Below are positions 60,839 through 64,000 of a DNA stretch of 64,000 nucleotides, piece after piece; within the stretch, counting starts at the first letter, position 1, and each line of letters opens with the position of its first letter. The stretch lies in assembly GCF_021545335.1 (NCBI RefSeq), contig NZ_CP089312.1, positions 6,634,001-6,698,000 of the forward strand, read 5' to 3'. The translations under genes and the position numbers were made by a program. The DNA comes from Streptomyces sp. GQFP. Its GTDB lineage: Bacteria; Actinomycetota; Actinomycetes; Streptomycetales; Streptomycetaceae. The notes under the pieces were generated by a model. The model had not been told where the DNA came from. It was given only the letters and a program-made list of their open reading frames with translations, and ran no database searches.

Positions 60839-61967
60839 GCATCCGTTGCACCTCGCTGGTGCCCTCACCGATCTCCAGGATCTTCGAGTCGCGCCACATC
60901 CGGGCCACCGGGTACTCGTTCATGAAGCCGTAGCCGCCGTGGATCTGCGTCGCGTCGCGGGCGTTGTCCACGGCGATCGTGGACGAGTACAGCTTGGCCA
61001 GGGCCGCCTCCTTCTTGAAGGGCTCGCCCGATACGAGGCGTGAGGCCGCGTCCCGCCAGGCCAAGCGGGACGTGTGGGCCTTCATCTCCATGTCCGCGAT
61101 CTTGAACTGGATCGCCTGGTTCGCGCCGATCGGCCGCCCGAACGCCTGCCGTTCCTTGGCGTACTTCACCGACTCGTCCACACAGCCCTGGGCAAGCCCT
61201 GTCGCCAGCGCCGCGATCGCGATCCGCCCCTCGTCGAGGATGCGCAGGAACTGGGCGTACCCGCGCCCCTCCTCGCCGACCAGGTTCGCCGCCGGGACCC
61301 GGACGTCCGCGAAGGACAGCTCCCGGGTGTCCGAGGCGTTCCAGCCGACCTTCGAGTACGGCGCCGCCACCGTGAACCCTGCCGTGCCCGACGGCACGAG
61401 GATCGCCGAGATGTGCGGCCTGCCGTCCGGCTTGCGGCCCGTCACCGCCGTCACTGTCACGAAGCCCGTGATGTCCGTACCCGAGTTGGTGATGAAGCAC
61501 TTCGTGCCGTTGATCACCCATTCGTCGGTGTCGGGGTCGAGGCGGGCCGTCGTACGGGTCGCGCCCGCGTCCGAGCCGCCGTCCGGCTCCGTCAGGCCGA
61601 ACGCGCCCAGGATCTCGCCGGTGCAGAGGCGCGGCAGCCACTCCCGCTTCTGCTCCTCCGTGCCGAACAGGTGGATCGGCATCGCACCCAGCGAGACCCC
61701 CGCCTCCAGGGTGATCGCCACCGACGAGTCCACCCGCGCCAGTTCCTCCAGCGCGATGCCCAGCGCCAGATAGTCGCCGCCCATACCGCCGTACTCCTCC
61801 GGGAATGGCAGCCCGAACAGGCCCATCCGGCCCATCTCACGGACGATCTCGTACGGGAACTCGTGCCGCTCGTAGAAGTCGCCGATCTTCGGGGTCACGA
61901 CATCGTGCGCGAACTGCTCGACCGTACGGCGGAGTTCTTCCAGTTCGGGGGAGAGCTTGTGGTCCAT
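60795..61967 (-). CDS. acdH: Acyl-CoA dehydrogenase (AcdH)
   Basis: A 390-residue flavoprotein with the family order: 'LTEPDGGSDAGATRTTA' (FAD/substrate), 'FITNSGTDITGFVTVTA' and the C-terminal 'QIHGGYGFMNEYPVARMWRD'. It oxidises short/branched acyl-CoAs; S. coelicolor acdH acts in branched-chain amino acid breakdown. ATG 61967. It leads to HMG-CoA lyase and carboxylase genes, consistent with the leucine/isovalerate pathway. Confidence 0.92.
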   Translation of the reverse strand: MDHKLSPELEELRRTVEQFAHDVVTPKIGDFYERHEFPYEIVREMGRMGLFGLPFPEEYGGMGGDYLALGIALEELARVDSSVAITLEAGVSLGAMPIHLFGTEEQKREWLPRLCTGEILGAFGLTEPDGGSDAGATRTTARLDPDTDEWVINGTKCFITNSGTDITGFVTVTAVTGRKPDGRPHISAILVPSGTAGFTVAAPYSKVGWNASDTRELSFADVRVPAANLVGEEGRGYAQFLRILDEGRIAIAALATGLAQGCVDESVKYAKERQAFGRPIGANQAIQFKIADMEMKAHTSRLAWRDAASRLVSGEPFKKEAALAKLYSSTIAVDNARDATQIHGGYGFMNEYPVARMWRDSKILEIGEGTSEVQRMLIARELGLGLEMAG

Positions 61968-61973
61968 GGTCGT

Positions 61974-62933
61974 TCACTTCTCCTGGGGAAGCTGTGAGGC
62001 CTGCGCATCCTTGTGGGACAGGGCTCGTACGGTGCGGGACGGGCTCGGTCGGCCCAGTTGCTCCGCCATCCATGTGCTCGTGGCGACCAGGCCGGCGAGG
62101 TCGACCCCGGTCTCGATGCCGAGGCCCTGGAGCATCCACACCAGGTCCTCGGTGGCCAGGTTGCCGGTCGCCGACTTGGCGAACGGGCAGCCGCCGAGGC
62201 CGCCCGCTGAGGCGTCCACGGTGGTGACGCCGTGCTGGAGCGCGGCCAGGGTGTTGGCGAGAGCCTGCCCGTAGGTGTCGTGGAAGTGCACGCCGAGCAC
62301 GTTCGCCGGCACGCCCTGTTCGTTGAGGGAGGAGAGCAGCTCCAGGACATGGCCGGGGGTGGCGACACCGATCGTGTCGCCGAGGCTCAGCTCGTCGCAG
62401 CCCATGTCCCGCAGCGCCCTGCACACCCGTACGACCTGGTGGATCGGGACCGGCCCCTCCCAGGGGTCGCCGAAGCACATCGACACATAGCCGCGTACGT
62501 GCGCCCCCTCGTCCTTCGCCCGCCGCACCACCGGCTCGAACACCGCGAGCGACTCGTCGAGCGTGCGGTTGAGGTTGGCCTTGGCGAAGGATTCGGTCGC
62601 GCTGGCGAAGACGGCTACCTGCCGTGCGCCGAGCGCCAGGGCCCGGTCCAGGCCGCGTCCGTTCGGAACGAGCACCGGCAGCCGTACGGGGAGATCGCTG
62701 ATCTGGGGGAACAGGTCCTCCGCGTCCGCCAGTTGGGGCACCCACTTGGGGTGGACGAAGCTCGTCGCTTCGATCGTCGTCAGGCCCGCGTCGGCGAGTC
62801 GGCGGATGAACTCCGCCTTCACCGCCGTCGGCACGGTCGCCTTCTCGTTCTGCAGCCCGTCACGCGCGCCGACCTCGTGGATCCTGACCCGCGCGGGCAG
62901 ACCCGGGGCCGGTACGACCATGGGGAGCGTCAT
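61974..62933 (-). CDS. Hydroxymethylglutaryl-CoA lyase
   Basis: A 319-residue aldolase-type lyase that cuts HMG-CoA to acetoacetate and acetyl-CoA. The N-terminal 'VRIHEVGARDGLQNEKATVP' holds the acid residues and 'DASAGGLGGCPFAKSATGNL' the catalytic Cys. ATG 62933 overlaps the carboxylase TGA as ATGA. It ends six bases before acdH. Confidence 0.93.
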   Translation of the reverse strand: MTLPMVVPAPGLPARVRIHEVGARDGLQNEKATVPTAVKAEFIRRLADAGLTTIEATSFVHPKWVPQLADAEDLFPQISDLPVRLPVLVPNGRGLDRALALGARQVAVFASATESFAKANLNRTLDESLAVFEPVVRRAKDEGAHVRGYVSMCFGDPWEGPVPIHQVVRVCRALRDMGCDELSLGDTIGVATPGHVLELLSSLNEQGVPANVLGVHFHDTYGQALANTLAALQHGVTTVDASAGGLGGCPFAKSATGNLATEDLVWMLQGLGIETGVDLAGLVATSTWMAEQLGRPSPSRTVRALSHKDAQASQLPQEK

Positions 62934-64000
62934 TTCTCCTCCTCTGCCGAGGCCCGCTCTGCCAAGGACTCCGCGGGGGTGATCACGGCGAGCACCTGGT
63001 CCATGGCGACCGTCGTCCCCGGGGTGACGTCCAGCTCGGCGACCGTGCCCGCGTGCGGGGCGGAGATGACGTGCTCCATCTTCATCGCCTCCACGACCAG
63101 CAGGCTCTGCCCGGCCGTCACCTCGTCGCCGACGGCGACCTTCACGACCGTCACCGTCCCCGGCATGGGCGCCGTGAGCGAGTCGGCGCCGGAGTGTGCG
63201 GAGCCGGTCAGGGCGGCGGCCACGGGGTCGTGGTCGCGCACCTGCCACGCGTCGCCGTCCCGGCCCAGCCACTCGCCGGCGCGGTGGAACGTGTGCCGGA
63301 TGCCGTCCAGGACCACGGACACCTGATCGTCGGTGACGGTGTGGGTGCCATGTCCCACATGAGTGACGGGTTCAAGTCCCGGCACGCGCAGGGAGAAGCC
63401 GACCGGCTTGGGTGTGCCGCCGAGCCGCCAACCGTTGGGCACCGAGAAGGGATCCGTCCAGCCGCCCTCCTCTACCCCCGCCTTCGGCCGCAGCGCCTCC
63501 ATCCGTACGGCCGCCGCCGCCTCGTACACCTCCTCCGGCACCCCGTCCGGTACGAGGGAGTCCACCTCGCGCTCGACCAGCCCCGTGTCCAACTCGCCCG
63601 CCACGACCGCCGGATGGGCGAGGAGCCGGCGCAGGAACCCCGCGTTCGTCGGCACGCCCAGTGTGACCGTCTCCGCGAGGGCGGCGCGGAGCTTACGGAG
63701 CGCGGTAGGACGATCCGGGCCGTACGCGATCACCTTGGACAGCATCGGGTCGTACAGCGAACCGACCTCCGCGCCCTCGGCCAGCCCCGAGTCGGTGCGT
63801 ACGCCGTCACCGGAGGGTTCGCGCAGGGCGAGCACCGTCCCGCCGGAGGGCAGGAACCCGCGGGAGCCCTCCCTGACGGACACGGTCTCCGCGCAGACCC
63901 GGGCCTCCACGGCGTGCCCGGTCAGCCGTACGTCCTCCTGTCCGAAGGGCAGTGGCTCGCCCGCCGCGACCCGCAGCTGCCACTCCACCAGGTCGAGGCC
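62930..64000 (-). CDS. Acyl-CoA carboxylase alpha subunit (biotin carboxylase-BCCP), 5'-truncated
   Basis: The 3' part of a biotin-dependent carboxylase alpha subunit. Visible are the C-terminal part of the biotin carboxylase ('GHAVEARVCAE', 'YDPMLSKVIAYGPDR'), a linker and the biotin-carrier domain with biotinylated Lys in 'VVEAMKMEHVISAP', about 45 residues before the end. The frame runs off the window end; the start lies beyond. Context suggests methylcrotonyl-CoA carboxylase, though propionyl/acetyl-CoA carboxylation is possible. Confidence 0.9.
   Translation of the reverse strand, partial: GLDLVEWQLRVAAGEPLPFGQEDVRLTGHAVEARVCAETVSVREGSRGFLPSGGTVLALREPSGDGVRTDSGLAEGAEVGSLYDPMLSKVIAYGPDRPTALRKLRAALAETVTLGVPTNAGFLRRLLAHPAVVAGELDTGLVEREVDSLVPDGVPEEVYEAAAAVRMEALRPKAGVEEGGWTDPFSVPNGWRLGGTPKPVGFSLRVPGLEPVTHVGHGTHTVTDDQVSVVLDGIRHTFHRAGEWLGRDGDAWQVRDHDPVAAALTGSAHSGADSLTAPMPGTVTVVKVAVGDEVTAGQSLLVVEAMKMEHVISAPHAGTVAELDVTPGTTVAMDQVLAVITPAESLAERASAEEEK

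Overview
The window is chromosomal DNA of a Streptomyces species. It has very high GC, GTG/TTG starts, ATGA/GTGA stop-start overlaps, an adpA gene with one TTA codon, a cdgA-type cyclic-di-GMP gene, a desferrioxamine (des) operon with iron boxes, and cellobiose (ceb) genes with CebR palindromes. From memory of S. coelicolor, the order cdgA, TCS, bglC-cebGFE-cebR, tRNA-His, orn, adpA, USP, glmS, des, acdH, HMG-CoA lyase, carboxylase follows the SCO28xx to SCO277x core in descending order. This is a core chromosome segment with a few variable inserts.

Layout. 0-2.2 kb: end of a DUF3592 protein, an acyl-CoA ligase, tRNA-Lys(CTT). 2.3-10.9 kb: a catabolic block made of an IclR regulator, an Ehu-type amino-acid/ectoine ABC transporter (ehuB-C-D-A), a DUF3830 protein, an amidase, a D-2-hydroxyacid dehydrogenase and two overlapping maleate-isomerase/arylmalonate-decarboxylase-like genes. 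11-16 kb: luciferase-like oxidoreductase, cdgA, secreted M6 metalloprotease. 16-22.7 kb: second tRNA-Lys(CTT) and a minus-strand gene string with an Fe-S RecB-type nuclease, a large unknown protein and an Upf1/Dna2-type SF1 helicase. 23-29.8 kb: histidine phosphatase, NsdA-like regulator, two conserved small/medium proteins, an anchored protein, an OmpR-type two-component pair. 30-36.4 kb: bglC, cebG, cebF, cebE and divergent cebR, with a CebR box in the cebE-cebR gap and another at the bglC start. 36.4-41 kb: GNAT pseudogene, tRNA-His, orn, adpA, a small membrane protein, a universal stress protein. 41-46 kb: glmS, small protein, Tat-exported purple acid phosphatase-like enzyme, DUF4429-SHOCT protein. 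46-53.6 kb: desE, desF, desA-B-C-D with two iron boxes. 53.6-60.8 kb: accessory genes (beta-helix protein, small membrane protein, NlpC/P60 protein, Rpn-like nuclease with a partial tandem copy, prenyl synthase plus heme oxygenase). 60.8-64 kb: acyl-CoA dehydrogenase, HMG-CoA lyase and a biotin-dependent carboxylase alpha subunit, cut by the window end.

Working together: ceb/bgl genes import and hydrolyse cellobiose-type sugars under CebR. des genes make and retrieve desferrioxamine under DmdR-type iron control; the nearby heme oxygenase could add iron from heme. The acdH/HMG-CoA lyase/carboxylase group fits leucine/isovalerate breakdown. adpA and cdgA are developmental regulators. The two less-described units are the nuclease-helicase gene string (17.5-21.9 kb) and the transporter-amidase-isomerase block (2.3-10.9 kb).

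Two families of palindromic Streptomyces-type intergenic repeats recur between transcription units. No rRNA, CRISPR array, insertion sequence, integrase or phage gene was seen.
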